Part shown: one piece after another, positions 1 to 8,049 of the stretch | Numbering within the stretch: the first letter of the stretch is position 1 | How the letters are laid out: every line of letters starts with the position of its first letter | Origin: an uncultured Exiguobacterium sp. | GTDB lineage: Bacteria; Bacillota; Bacilli; Exiguobacteriales; Exiguobacteriaceae | Length of the DNA stretch: 64,000 nucleotides | Assembly (NCBI GenBank): GCA_913775715.1 | Contig: CAJYMC010000007.1 | Span: 1,054,001-1,118,000, forward strand | Direction of reading: 5' to 3' | Notes under the pieces: model-generated | Databases searched by the model: none | Told to the model about the DNA's origin: nothing | The model's input: the letters and a program-made list of their open reading frames with translations, nothing else | Translations under genes and position numbers: made by a program

Positions 1-35
1 CTCCAATTTTTATATATTCTTCAACATTCAATCGT

Positions 36-431
36 TTAGTCTCCCCAAAAGCAAATCAACGTATTTTGATAGACCGACACGATGCACATCCGCTTCAACA
101 ATTCTAAAAAATGATGAAGTTCCATGATTCGTTTATCTGACTGATGTATCATCCACGGCTCATTCGCATAATGATTCGCTTGATTCATCATCCACGCTTC
201 CTTCGGTATACAATAGCGTTGAATAAGCAGCTCGCAAATTCCAATCAACTCGTTCACTTCTCTTGCTAAGAACAACTTATCGCCGTAAGAATCGAGATCA
301 ATCAAAAGGTCACAGCGATTGGAGGTACTTGCGAACTCTTCTCTTAAAAAGCGTTGGACGTTACTCGGAAATAGGAGAATCTCTTTTTCGTTTTTTGGCA
401 CTTCTTTTAAATCCGTACTAATCCCAAACAT
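36..431 (-). CDS. Small hypothetical protein of the immunity-like cluster
   Basis: This 131-residue soluble protein was not recognised. It has no signal peptide and no membrane segment. It contains an acidic stretch (LIDLDSYGD, about residues 43-51) followed by a leucine-rich helix, and it ends in a hydrophobic strand closing with FWGD. The ATG is preceded by AAAGGAGG at suitable spacing, so the start is secure. It is the last gene of a long minus-strand run of small proteins with SUKH-, WGR- and DUF-type domains. By context only, it may be an immunity-type protein; no function can be read from the sequence. Confidence 0.7.
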   Translation of the reverse strand: MFGISTDLKEVPKNEKEILLFPSNVQRFLREEFASTSNRCDLLIDLDSYGDKLFLAREVNELIGICELLIQRYCIPKEAWMMNQANHYANEPWMIHQSDKRIMELHHFLELLKRMCIVSVYQNTLICFWGD

Positions 432-463
432 GATCGTCCTCCTTTATATCGTTCCTATGAATG

Positions 464-1082
464 TCAATCATAGTAGTCGATCCCTTCTCCTCTAAGAAGA
501 AACGCTTTTACTTTGTCTTCACTATCAAAACAAGCTTCATTCGAAAATAGATAGTAGCCCATGAAATCATGCTCCATCGTGATGAATGACATCTCTTCCG
601 TCGCGTGAATAACGGGAACAATCTTTTCTCTTTTAAAGAACCATTCCTTTGACCATTTTCCGCTCAAACGTCAGGAGATTCGTAAACGATATAAAAAAGT
701 CTTCGTTAACAGCCCCATACCAATAGGTCTCATCTAGCAACAACTCCAGTTCGGTCGCGTCATGCACTTGAACGTGATAGTATAGGTTCTTGTTTGGTCG
801 AACCTTTGTATACGATAGATTATGCTTTTGAAAGTACGGCTCGACCTCCTCGTCCGTAAAAGCTCCACCGAACGTGATGAAAATCGGGTAGCGATTGAGA
901 CGCGTCAAAAATTGTTTTAAGACTCGATTTGAATCGCCTTGATAGTCTCTTTTAGTTTCCATATCCGGTAGACACCCCATCGAATAGATGAAATCGATAC
1001 GTTCCGGTCGATCAACGTACAAGTATCTGTCTTTGAACACTTGTGCGTGATTCATATGCTTCTCAAAATAGACATATAACAC
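464..1082 (-). pseudogene. Frameshifted tandem paralogue of the 1110-1727 gene
   Basis: Two overlapping frames, 633-1082 (149 residues from a GTG with AGGAGTGG upstream) and 464-667 (67 residues), together match the intact 205-residue neighbour end to end. They share the RLNR(Y/F)PI segment, the TFE/KFE junction, a (I/V)VPVI strand and the C-terminal SNE motif. Reading one A fewer in the A-run at 656-659 joins the frames as FERKWSKEWFFKREK, which aligns without gaps to the paralogue's FETRRVRRWLIKKER. The first frame stops soon after the run and loses about 58 residues. This is either a genuine +1 frameshift or a homopolymer sequencing error. The A4 run is short for programmed slippage. The function of the family is unknown. 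Confidence 0.75.
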
Positions 1083-1109
1083 GATTCCACTCCTCTCTCA
1101 ATCACTTTA

Positions 1110-1727
1110 TTACCGCTCGATTTCATCTTCTGGAAACAGTGCTTCTATTTTTTCTAACGCATCGAAATCGGTTTCATTCGAAAAGATCAGGACATTCTCG
1201 AAATCAAAGCCGGTTTTAAAAAATGTCGTCGGTTTCGTCATATCGATTACTGGCACTACTCTCTCTTTTTTGATCAACCAGCGTCTTACTCTCCTCGTTT
1301 CAAACTTCAATACATCAGTGAAAGCAATCAAATAGTAACCGTTGTTCCAAGCCAATGAAATGGTCTTCGCTAGTATTTGCAATAAGTCATTCGGTTGATT
1401 CACTTCGACGGTCATGTATCTTTCACGCTTAGTGATTAGAATCTCTGTATACGGTAATTGTTTGTGCTTAACCGTAGACAGCAAATCTTCTTTTTCTAAA
1501 TCAGTCAGTTCATGGAATCCAAAAGAGAGATATATTGGAAAACGATTTAACCGCGAGAATAACTGGGTTAACACTATTTCGTAAGAGATGACTTCATCTT
1601 CTTTTGAATCATCGTCATAATACTCGAAAGAAAAAATGGATGTGATTCGGTCTTGTCCTTTCACTGTCAGATGATATTCTTTAATCGTCTTCGCATGATT
1701 TTGCTGTTCTTCGATGTAAATGTGCAC
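1110..1727 (-). CDS. Hypothetical protein, intact member of a tandem pair
   Basis: This 205-residue soluble protein starts at a GTG with GAGGGG six bases upstream. The family was not recognised. It begins with a beta-strand/His segment (MHIYIEEQQNHAK), has a central RLNRFPIYLSFG motif and a C-terminal VVPVIDMTK strand followed by an acidic tail. The adjacent 464-1082 gene is a frameshifted copy of the same family, so this pair arose by tandem duplication. It belongs to the minus-strand cluster of immunity-like genes and is divergent from the DUF2199 gene at 1862. Confidence 0.7.
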   Translation of the reverse strand: MHIYIEEQQNHAKTIKEYHLTVKGQDRITSIFSFEYYDDDSKEDEVISYEIVLTQLFSRLNRFPIYLSFGFHELTDLEKEDLLSTVKHKQLPYTEILITKRERYMTVEVNQPNDLLQILAKTISLAWNNGYYLIAFTDVLKFETRRVRRWLIKKERVVPVIDMTKPTTFFKTGFDFENVLIFSNETDFDALEKIEALFPEDEIER

Positions 1728-1861
1728 TTTAATCCCCTCACTTTCTCTGGATTGTCACGGTCTTCATCAGGATTCTCTACTAACGGGTGTTACACTACAA
1801 GTATGCTCTCTTCTAACGTTAGACAACGAGACATACATAACCCAACTTAGAGGTGATTCCA

Positions 1862-2365
1862 GTGAAAAAACTTCTGCCTTGCGCCATCTGTGGCGAGAGA
1901 CACGATGAACTCCCGACTGAATATGAAACACTCGGACCGGTCTACTACGAACAAATGTCTGAGAAAGAGCAAGAAACGAAAAGCGAGATGCATGATACGT
2001 GGTGTGTTTTAGAACTGGACGGTCCGCATTATTTCGTGAAGGGCATTCTTGAACTCCCGATTGCTGGACAAGACGAACCCTTCTGGTGGATTACATGGGT
2101 GAGCCTGAGTCCTGACAACTTCGCTCGCTTCATCGAGAAAAAACGTTCTCGGATTGAGGAGCCGATGTTCGGCTGGTTTTCAAGTGATCTACCCGCTTAC
2201 CCGGATACCGTCAACTTAAAAGTGATGGTCCATGATGAAGGAACCGGTCAACTTCCTTTCTTTGAACTCGAGCCGACGGATCATCCTTTGTCGATCGAAT
2301 TCTATTCCGAAATGACGCTTGCTCAGGTCCATGCCATCGCAGACATCGTCTATGCACAAGAGTAA
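1862..2365 (+). CDS. DUF2199 family protein
   Basis: The protein opens with CAICGERHDELP, a Cys-x2-Cys-Gly-x2-His pattern typical of DUF2199, and contains an FWWITWVSLS core strand and a GWFSSDLP segment, as in that family. The total is about 167 residues, usual for the family. I chose the GTG at 1862 because AGAGGTG lies about six bases upstream; the in-frame GTG at 1853 falls inside this ribosome binding site. It is the only plus-strand gene in the 0-9.3 kb block and is followed by a hairpin terminator. The molecular function of DUF2199 is unknown. The Cys pair with His could bind a metal, which is inference. Confidence 0.85.
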   Translation: MKKLLPCAICGERHDELPTEYETLGPVYYEQMSEKEQETKSEMHDTWCVLELDGPHYFVKGILELPIAGQDEPFWWITWVSLSPDNFARFIEKKRSRIEEPMFGWFSSDLPAYPDTVNLKVMVHDEGTGQLPFFELEPTDHPLSIEFYSEMTLAQVHAIADIVYAQE

Positions 2366-2378
2366 ATCACCTATAACG

Positions 2379-2402
2379 CCGCTGATCCACAGCGGTTTTT
2401 AT
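2379..2402 (+). terminator. Rho-independent terminator after the DUF2199 gene
   Basis: A CCGCTG/CAGCGG stem (2379-2384 and 2390-2395) with a five-base loop is followed by a T-run. It lies 14 bases after the DUF2199 stop codon. Confidence 0.75.
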
Positions 2403-2422
2403 TATGTCTCACGTGTTTACGA

Positions 2423-3190
2423 TCATTCATCTGTACTACTGATATTCCCAAAATGAGCAATCTTTCCATTCGTACAAAAGTGATCGAGCATGCCAAATCG
2501 ATTCGTTGCATCGCGGGTCACGATGAAGTTATAGGGCATCAATAACGAGAATTCAGACATGAAGTCTTCAAGCGTTTGCCGAGCGGGACGTGCATCTCTC
2601 GAAAAAAATCTTGGCGTGAATTCTTTTCGATTCAGCAAATGCAATAAACATTCTTCAAATACCGCTTGCCAATTGGAGTCGTGCAACGTCAACACGTGAA
2701 TCGAATCGTCATTTTCTAAAACATCCCGACCACAAAAGACGACCTCGACTGGAAACGAGGCATTCGGTAAAACTGCATCGAAAAAGTTCTCATACTCTGT
2801 TCCTGCATTATCGAGCTCTTCATATGCGACTCCATACATCGAGACACAATCGTTCGTGACTCGGACGATTCCTTGTCCTTGTTTTTGGATAATGAGCGTC
2901 ACTTCTGCTTCAGTCGCCATTTCCTGCTGTTCGATGACAAGGTGTTCGAGAAATCTTTCAAGCTGTGAGTCGTCGGTCATAATCATGTGAGATCGGACCG
3001 TCCAATCCGAAAAATCACCGATGTTCGGATTCTGCTTGAGTGGTCGTTCCAGAAACTTTACTTCAACCGGATACCAATGCTGACTTACTTGAAGACGGAC
3101 GAGGTCTTGCCAATCGTCGCGTGGTAGCAGTTCCCGGAACACATCGATCCACTCGTCTCGTTCAACCAGCATTCCATTCTTATTTTTCAT
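2423..3190 (-). CDS. Hypothetical protein (255 aa)
   Basis: This soluble acidic protein has no recognised domain. It contains two similar beta-rich stretches, PVEVKFLERPL near residue 41 and PVEVVFCGRDV near residue 147. Each is followed by a short acidic region and an amphipathic helix, so it may be an internal duplication (inference). Its start codon lies inside the 3' end of the 55-residue gene at 3180-3347 (11-bp overlap), which suggests translational coupling. It belongs to the minus-strand immunity-like array. Confidence 0.7.
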   Translation of the reverse strand: MKNKNGMLVERDEWIDVFRELLPRDDWQDLVRLQVSQHWYPVEVKFLERPLKQNPNIGDFSDWTVRSHMIMTDDSQLERFLEHLVIEQQEMATEAEVTLIIQKQGQGIVRVTNDCVSMYGVAYEELDNAGTEYENFFDAVLPNASFPVEVVFCGRDVLENDDSIHVLTLHDSNWQAVFEECLLHLLNRKEFTPRFFSRDARPARQTLEDFMSEFSLLMPYNFIVTRDATNRFGMLDHFCTNGKIAHFGNISSTDE

Positions 3191-3347
3191 TTTTCATCCG
3201 ACCTTCTAGTTTGCTACAAAGATAGCCCACGATATGTTCATGCGTCGTCCGCCATTCAAGATCATCATTGTCGACTAATTCATTGATTATCTCCGAGATG
3301 ACCTGCCATAATGCGGTTCCATGATAATCGTCGTATGGTGTTCTCAC
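3180..3347 (-). CDS. Small conserved-type protein (55 aa)
   Basis: This GTG-started frame begins VRTPYDDYHG and contains HEHIVGYLCSKLEG near its end. It has AAAGGAGG five to seven bases upstream. The layout (YDxYHG, then an amphipathic helix, then a YIVGYLC-type motif) matches small uncharacterised proteins I recall from other Bacillota. It overlaps the start of the 255-residue gene by 11 bp and lies 14 bp downstream of the DUF2716-containing gene, so it is part of one transcription unit. Function unknown. Confidence 0.65.
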   Translation of the reverse strand: MRTPYDDYHGTALWQVISEIINELVDNDDLEWRTTHEHIVGYLCSKLEGRMKNEK

Positions 3348-3361
3348 TTCCGGTCCTCCTT

Positions 3362-4366
3362 TTATCCTCTTCGGATTTCATTCGAAAAATTCTCCGTTCT
3401 TTGAAACGCAGAGATTAGATCTTCTCCAAACAACGTGATGCTACCCTCCCAGGGATGACCGAGATATCCCCAGCGAAAATCACGAGCGATGAAAAAGGAG
3501 TAATCGCCATCTGGAACTGCTGGAATCATCCAGTCTCCTTCTTCATTGCGAAGAAACGGACGTCTTGGGTCGATCCAGTATCCTTGATGATTCCAATCGA
3601 GCGCCATCACGCGTTCTCCTTCAACGGTCAGCTCGGTCAGAATACGCTTTAACGTTTGCTCGATCTCTTCGCGTTTCTCGTAATCCACTTCATATGTAAT
3701 GAACGGACTCGGGGCATGGTATGAGGGGAAAACCGTCGTACTGGGTGCGAACTGAAATTGTTGATCAATGACATGCCATACCTTCTCATCCTCCGCTTGC
3801 GTCATCGGAATCCAGCTCCATGGTTTACCTTCACCAATCAAATCGAACGTCGCTCCTTGAGGATATAGAACGGTATACGTTTCTCCTTCTTGTACTGCAA
3901 TTTTGGGTTCGTCTTGTACATCGCGTGCTTTCATCTCTATAAAAATTAGTGTAATGGCTGCCTCGATATCAAGGACGTAGTAAAAGATATTCGTCGTAAC
4001 ACTACCGATATCTCCCCCTTTGCAGTAGCCGTTCCCCGTATGAAGCAAACCATCATTGATTATTTCTTCCATCATATGCCGGCGCTCGTGCGCTGCTTCT
4101 GCCTGACCCTCGTCATAAGGAAACTGGACGATTAGTTCTTGGTAATCTGTCTCGTTTACTTCGTGATAGCCTTGACGTTCAAATTCCTCAACCAAGCGTA
4201 ATAGCTGTACACCTAATCGTTTGAAGCGAGAGACGCGCATCTGTCTTACGTCTTCCGCTCTCACCCACGCTCCAACGATTCCTTGATGCTGAACAATGAG
4301 GCGCCCCTCCGTATAGATTGTTTGGTAAAGCGTACTGGAGTCGCCTTTTTTTGTCAGTTGGATCAT
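3362..4366 (-). CDS. WGR-like / GNGY / DUF2716 three-module protein
   Basis: The ATG at 4366 (MIQLTKKGD) is chosen because AAGGAGGAG lies just upstream; longer in-frame starts lack a site. Residues 1-70 are WGR-like (YTEGRLIVQHQGIVG). Residues 70-170 contain an ERR...NGYCKGG region that also occurs in the gene at 8792-9331. The C-terminal 150 residues resemble DUF2716, with NHQGYWIDPRRPF, a WMIPAVPDGDYSFF core and WGYLGHPWEGSI. The three-part architecture in one 334-residue soluble protein is unusual. The catalytic or binding role is unknown; it sits in the immunity-like array. Confidence 0.75.
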   Translation of the reverse strand: MIQLTKKGDSSTLYQTIYTEGRLIVQHQGIVGAWVRAEDVRQMRVSRFKRLGVQLLRLVEEFERQGYHEVNETDYQELIVQFPYDEGQAEAAHERRHMMEEIINDGLLHTGNGYCKGGDIGSVTTNIFYYVLDIEAAITLIFIEMKARDVQDEPKIAVQEGETYTVLYPQGATFDLIGEGKPWSWIPMTQAEDEKVWHVIDQQFQFAPSTTVFPSYHAPSPFITYEVDYEKREEIEQTLKRILTELTVEGERVMALDWNHQGYWIDPRRPFLRNEEGDWMIPAVPDGDYSFFIARDFRWGYLGHPWEGSITLFGEDLISAFQRTENFSNEIRRG

Positions 4367-4417
4367 GCAACTCCTCCTTAGATTCAATCTTTTCATTCCC
4401 ATGACTGTTTTTATTGT

Positions 4418-4897
4418 TTAGTCCCACTGACATGTCACGCTTTGATTGGTTTCAAATCGTAGATGTACGAGTTCATTTATTTTGAGATTAGACAGTTTCA
4501 GCGCAATTTGAGCTTCATTCGTGTAAGGCAATTCGAATCTGACACCTTCGATTTTTTTCAGTAAAAAGGATGCCCAGTGCTGATTGTATTCATTCTCGGA
4601 CAGAACATCCCATAACGCATCCTCACAATGATTTGCCTGGTAGATATACATTTTCATGACCGTGTTCTCTGCTATCACTTGTAACCCCGCGAGTACAGGA
4701 GGATTAGGAATTCGCGATTTTTGAATGACCAATGTATATCCCTCTTTCAGAAGACGATCCAAATGTTCGCGGCTATCCGGAAGCTCCTCTTCGATGACGG
4801 AAGCCGGCAGTTCTCTGATGCGAATCGGCAGACCCACTTCATATTCAAAAGGATCTTCGAGAGCGAGTAAGTCTTCAGGGGAATAGACTATTTTCAT
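4418..4897 (-). CDS. Hypothetical protein (159 aa)
   Basis: The family was not recognised. It is a soluble acidic protein starting at an ATG with GAGGATG upstream and lying only 10 bp after the 390-residue gene, hence probably co-transcribed. It has a helical acidic N-terminal half and a YQANHCEDALWDVL helix near residue 90. The C-terminal strands end in CQWD. No motif suggests an enzyme. Confidence 0.65.
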   Translation of the reverse strand: MKIVYSPEDLLALEDPFEYEVGLPIRIRELPASVIEEELPDSREHLDRLLKEGYTLVIQKSRIPNPPVLAGLQVIAENTVMKMYIYQANHCEDALWDVLSENEYNQHWASFLLKKIEGVRFELPYTNEAQIALKLSNLKINELVHLRFETNQSVTCQWD

Positions 4898-4907
4898 GAA
4901 ATCATCC

Positions 4908-6080
4908 TCACATTCTTTTATGGAGTGCTTTCAAATTATACGCGCGCCACGCATCACGGACGATATCTTGGAAAGTCGTTGCCTTCGGCTTGAGTTTCAA
5001 CGTTCTATAGTCGAAGCGATAGACGGCTTCATCTGGACGCTCTTTCAATACCGCATAGTATTCGTCCTGTTCAAACGACGAGCCAAAAAAGAAATACTTG
5101 TCACGGATCGCATCGAACTCGGTTAACGCGTATTCATCGAGACTGTCCGAGAGATTGCCTTGGATCTCATGCGATAACCCGTTCCAGCTCGTCAACGGAA
5201 TACCGTTTAAGTTCAACTCTTCGGAAAAACGCACACCGTTACAGACTCTCAAAATATCTTTATACCACTCTGGAATCGCAAAATGATCGATCTCAAACGT
5301 TTGGATACGCGCTTCTGGACAAGGACTCTCCACGGACACTTGATAGTTTTGGATGGTGGATGAATAATCATACAAATACAGCTTGTGCTCTACCTTCTGA
5401 CCTTCGATTGGAATACTGTATTTCAAGGATTTTTGATCGTTCACATAAAATAGTCGCATCGCCTGAAGGATACTCGTAAGAAAGACATCGTCTGGTAAAG
5501 CAGTGTTCTGATGATTCAGTCCTGGTACTTCGACGTCTTCCAGCGATATTTCTTTCTCGTCATCGTTTTCTTCAAAAGCCTCATGTTCCCCGAGGACGAT
5601 TGCGATACCTGTCGCGTTACCGTCTTCTCGTCGGACAAGGACTTCATAGTGTCCGTCCCCCATTAACTGAACGGCGACACCGAACGGAAACAGAAAGATC
5701 TCGTCTTCCATCATTTCGTCTGAGATTGCGATATAGAACGGGTCGATCTCGTCGTCGAACTCTAGCGTATTTCGAATCTCCCAATCGATGGCTTCCCGTC
5801 TCCCGTAATCCGCTGTGTTCATGACGACGAGCTGCGCTGAATCGACGACGACTAGATCGGATAACGGCTCGAAATCGGATGGATCCAGCTTCGTTTCTTC
5901 ATTTATTGTTAGGTAAAGCAAATTGATTGATTCGAACTCATCTTCGTCATAGAAGACCGTCCAAATCGAACCTTGTTCAACTGGAATTGTCACGTTGTAT
6001 TCTACATCCGGCTCAAGGAAAGCAGGATCCGAGACAATCAGATTCCCTTTGTGATTTGTAAACGTGCCTAGTTTTTTCAT
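4908..6080 (-). CDS. Two-domain protein with SMI1/KNR4-like C-terminus
   Basis: The N-terminal 140 residues carry a GTFTNHKGNLIVSDP opening and a run of acidic strands, resembling proteins annotated as DUF4241-like (weak match by eye). The C-terminal 150 residues contain IPEWYKDILRVCNGVRF and a late YRFDYRTLKLKPKA strand followed by a helix, which looks like the SMI1/KNR4 (SUKH) fold. SUKH proteins are known as immunity factors in bacterial toxin systems. The ATG has AGAGGTATT upstream. It is likely the first gene of the 4418-6080 pair. Confidence 0.65.
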   Translation of the reverse strand: MKKLGTFTNHKGNLIVSDPAFLEPDVEYNVTIPVEQGSIWTVFYDEDEFESINLLYLTINEETKLDPSDFEPLSDLVVVDSAQLVVMNTADYGRREAIDWEIRNTLEFDDEIDPFYIAISDEMMEDEIFLFPFGVAVQLMGDGHYEVLVRREDGNATGIAIVLGEHEAFEENDDEKEISLEDVEVPGLNHQNTALPDDVFLTSILQAMRLFYVNDQKSLKYSIPIEGQKVEHKLYLYDYSSTIQNYQVSVESPCPEARIQTFEIDHFAIPEWYKDILRVCNGVRFSEELNLNGIPLTSWNGLSHEIQGNLSDSLDEYALTEFDAIRDKYFFFGSSFEQDEYYAVLKERPDEAVYRFDYRTLKLKPKATTFQDIVRDAWRAYNLKALHKRM

Positions 6081-6142
6081 GTTAAATACCTCTTTCTTAA
6101 ATATAACGGAGAGGACATTTCTAACTTGCTAATGCCATTGGA

Positions 6143-6244
6143 TTAATCAAACTCAACCCTTGATTCGTGTTGCATCCGCCACTCCATGAATCCGGTAGTT
6201 TGCTCTTGTCGGAAACGAGTCCAATACGTTAAGGTTTGATTCAT
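6143..6244 (-). CDS. Short ORF (33 aa), possible truncated gene
   Basis: An ATG only 3 bases after the stop of the 96-residue gene opens a 33-codon frame (MNQTLTYWTRFRQEQ start, TAA at 6143). The position suggests translational coupling, but there is no independent ribosome binding site. It could be a real small protein or the surviving 5' end of a lost array gene. The rest of 6081-6142 contains only the ribosome binding site region of the following gene. Confidence 0.35.
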   Translation of the reverse strand: MNQTLTYWTRFRQEQTTGFMEWRMQHESRVEFD

Positions 6245-6247
6245 CTT

Positions 6248-6538
6248 CTACCATTCGTTAATACATTCCGATTTGAGAACCGCATCTTCGAGTTGCTCGA
6301 TTAACAACCAAGCCTCTGTTAAGGTTGCTGCATCCTCTTCTATTTCTCCTAAATACAAATCTTCATCGAGATGATGGAAAGAATACCAAAGTCCGTACAA
6401 GTGATAATCAATCATCGTCTCGATCGCTAACTGCTCCCGTCTTCCTCCACGTGTAATCGCCTCTTGTAAGTAGATGAAACGGTCATCTTCATCAAAGAAA
6501 AGACCATACCAGCGATACGGTCGGACGTCATCCGGCAA
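6248..6538 (-). CDS. Hypothetical protein (96 aa)
   Basis: This small acidic protein is rich in Tyr/Trp (RPYRWYGLFFDEDDRF near the N-terminus, LYGLWYSFHHLDEDLY in the middle). It was not recognised. The TTG start has only a weak AAAAGAG in front and lies 9 bases after the stop of the 89-residue gene, so initiation may depend on coupling and the start is uncertain. Part of the minus-strand immunity-like array. Confidence 0.6.
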   Translation of the reverse strand: MPDDVRPYRWYGLFFDEDDRFIYLQEAITRGGRREQLAIETMIDYHLYGLWYSFHHLDEDLYLGEIEEDAATLTEAWLLIEQLEDAVLKSECINEW

Positions 6539-6547
6539 CTCTTTTAT

Positions 6548-6817
6548 TCATTGATTCAATATTGGTTTTAGGAAGCGTTCTTTTAGCGGATGAATCAAGA
6601 TGACCGAAGCGTCTGCCTCTTCTTCACAGGTAGTCAATAACCAACTCACAAACGTCCGCTGTCGTTCGAAGTACCATGTATCCGTTTCTTCAATGAACCC
6701 CTCCATATGTAACAACCACGCTTTGCGCAAGCCTCGTTCTTTCGCAAGAAGAGCACTATGTAAAAGTGATACCTCAGAAACTGCAGGTTCTTGTAGTAAC
6801 TTATCTAGAAGCGACAT
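6548..6817 (-). CDS. Hypothetical protein (89 aa)
   Basis: A helical small protein (MSLLDKLLQEP start) with an RQRTFVSWLLTTCEEE helix and a short C-terminal strand. It was not recognised. The MSLLDKLLQE opening resembles the MLLFKKLLQE stretch just upstream of the 6839 gene's chosen start, so these may be remnants of related N-termini. The ATG is preceded by AAGGAGATG. It has close spacing to both neighbours. Confidence 0.6.
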   Translation of the reverse strand: MSLLDKLLQEPAVSEVSLLHSALLAKERGLRKAWLLHMEGFIEETDTWYFERQRTFVSWLLTTCEEEADASVILIHPLKERFLKPILNQ

Positions 6818-6838
6818 CTTTCATCTCCTTATAAAATG

Positions 6839-7417
6839 TCATTGCTCCTCTTTCATTTGTTGTCTCGTTTTTCGAAGATGAAACCAGAGGAGTAAACCCG
6901 TTCCAATCGACAGAACCGGAAATAGATGCGGGATATACTGCTCTTGCCGAAAACTGACATGCATTAAGAAATAATCGACGAAACAGATGACACGTAGCCA
7001 CATCGGAAACTGATCTTTACTAATAAACGCTAAGAACATCAGAGTGATACCGATACCTAATACAACAAACGGTAATATAGTGAACGGTGTCACGAACTGG
7101 AACAGACCGAGACCCAGAAGAAGATAAGCGAGCCACGACGTCCGGCGGCGAAATTTCTCACGCTCTTTCCGTCCGGGTTGCATCCCGTAAATATCATCCT
7201 GCCTGTATCCTTCAGCCTGTTTCTCAGCAATCAATTCCTTCAGTCGTCGTTTAGCTTGACACCGAAATGTATATCGTTCTTCAATTGAATCACTAACATC
7301 CTGATCGAGTTTCCATTGTTCGGTGACACCGTGATACATCTGGATTGTTCGATCATCCCGGTACATGAACCAGAAATAGATGATGCCATCCACTTGCTTA
7401 CTGAACGTGACAATCAT
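6839..7417 (-). CDS. WGR-like domain membrane protein, copy 2
   Basis: Residues 1-75 match the WGR-like module seen in three neighbours (KQVDGIIYFWF, MYHGV, AEKQAEGY). A basic linker (GRKEREKFRRR) is followed by three to four hydrophobic segments from about residue 95, so the module faces the cytoplasm ahead of a membrane anchor (inference). I start at the ATG 7417 (MIVTFSKQVDG) because AAGGATGAT precedes it and it aligns with the paralogue's MIRTLRKQVDG; an ATG at 7477 would add 20 residues. It is a clear tandem duplicate of the 7464-8048 gene. Function unknown. Confidence 0.75.
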   Translation of the reverse strand: MIVTFSKQVDGIIYFWFMYRDDRTIQMYHGVTEQWKLDQDVSDSIEERYTFRCQAKRRLKELIAEKQAEGYRQDDIYGMQPGRKEREKFRRRTSWLAYLLLGLGLFQFVTPFTILPFVVLGIGITLMFLAFISKDQFPMWLRVICFVDYFLMHVSFRQEQYIPHLFPVLSIGTGLLLWFHLRKTRQQMKEEQ

Positions 7418-7463
7418 TAAATTATCATCCTTATCAATTGAATTGGTCTCCTGTAGCAGTTTT

Positions 7464-8048
7464 TTAAATAGAAGCATGGTTCGGCTGTTCCGCTAGAAAA
7501 TCCGTTTGATTGTATCTGTTTTGGACATAAAACAACAGGAGTGTACCCGTTCCAATCGCGAAACCAGCGTATAACCCCTCTTGGTATTCATCGTTCATGA
7601 CACAGCAACTGATGAAACAAACCGTGCGTAGCCAGCCCGGTAAATAGTCTTTACCGAAAACGACCATTCCCATTTGAAGTAGCGCAAGCACTGCGATGAT
7701 AATTGGAGAGACGAGAAAAGGCATCACTACCAGAAACAAACCGACACTAATCAGCAGAGACGCGAGTCCTATCATTCGACGCTTGAACGTCTGTCTTTTC
7801 TTGCGGTTCGGTGTCAGTCCGAATACGTCCTCGAATATGTATCCTTCTGCCTGTTTTTCCGAAATCCACGTATCCATCCGACGTTTCGCTTGATATCGGA
7901 ACAAGTAGCGCTCTTCCATCGCTTGTTTCATATCGTCCTGATGAATTTCGTTCATGACACCGTGATACGTATACAATTTTCGTCCATCGCGATAGATGAG
8001 CCAGACGGACGTCATTCCATCGACTTGTTTACGAAGCGTCCGAATCAT
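7464..8048 (-). CDS. WGR-like domain membrane protein, copy 1
   Basis: The N-terminal WGR-like module (KQVDGMTSVWLIYRDG, YTYHGV, SEKQAEGY) is followed by a basic linker (RKKRQTFKRR) and then about four hydrophobic segments through residue 180. It is a tandem paralogue of the 6839-7417 gene with the same layout and length (194 residues). The ATG is 2 bp downstream of the SUKH-DUF2750 gene's stop, so the two are probably translated from one mRNA. Known WGR domains are nucleic-acid or protein binding modules; the role here is unknown. Confidence 0.75.
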   Translation of the reverse strand: MIRTLRKQVDGMTSVWLIYRDGRKLYTYHGVMNEIHQDDMKQAMEERYLFRYQAKRRMDTWISEKQAEGYIFEDVFGLTPNRKKRQTFKRRMIGLASLLISVGLFLVVMPFLVSPIIIAVLALLQMGMVVFGKDYLPGWLRTVCFISCCVMNDEYQEGLYAGFAIGTGTLLLFYVQNRYNQTDFLAEQPNHASI

Positions 8049-8049
8049 G

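Noticed and set aside
5600..5824. Plus-strand Arg-rich frame MRYLSRYRLLVGQG
   Set aside because: It is antisense to the 4908-6080 gene, has no ribosome binding site and has the repetitive Arg-rich look of a shadow frame.
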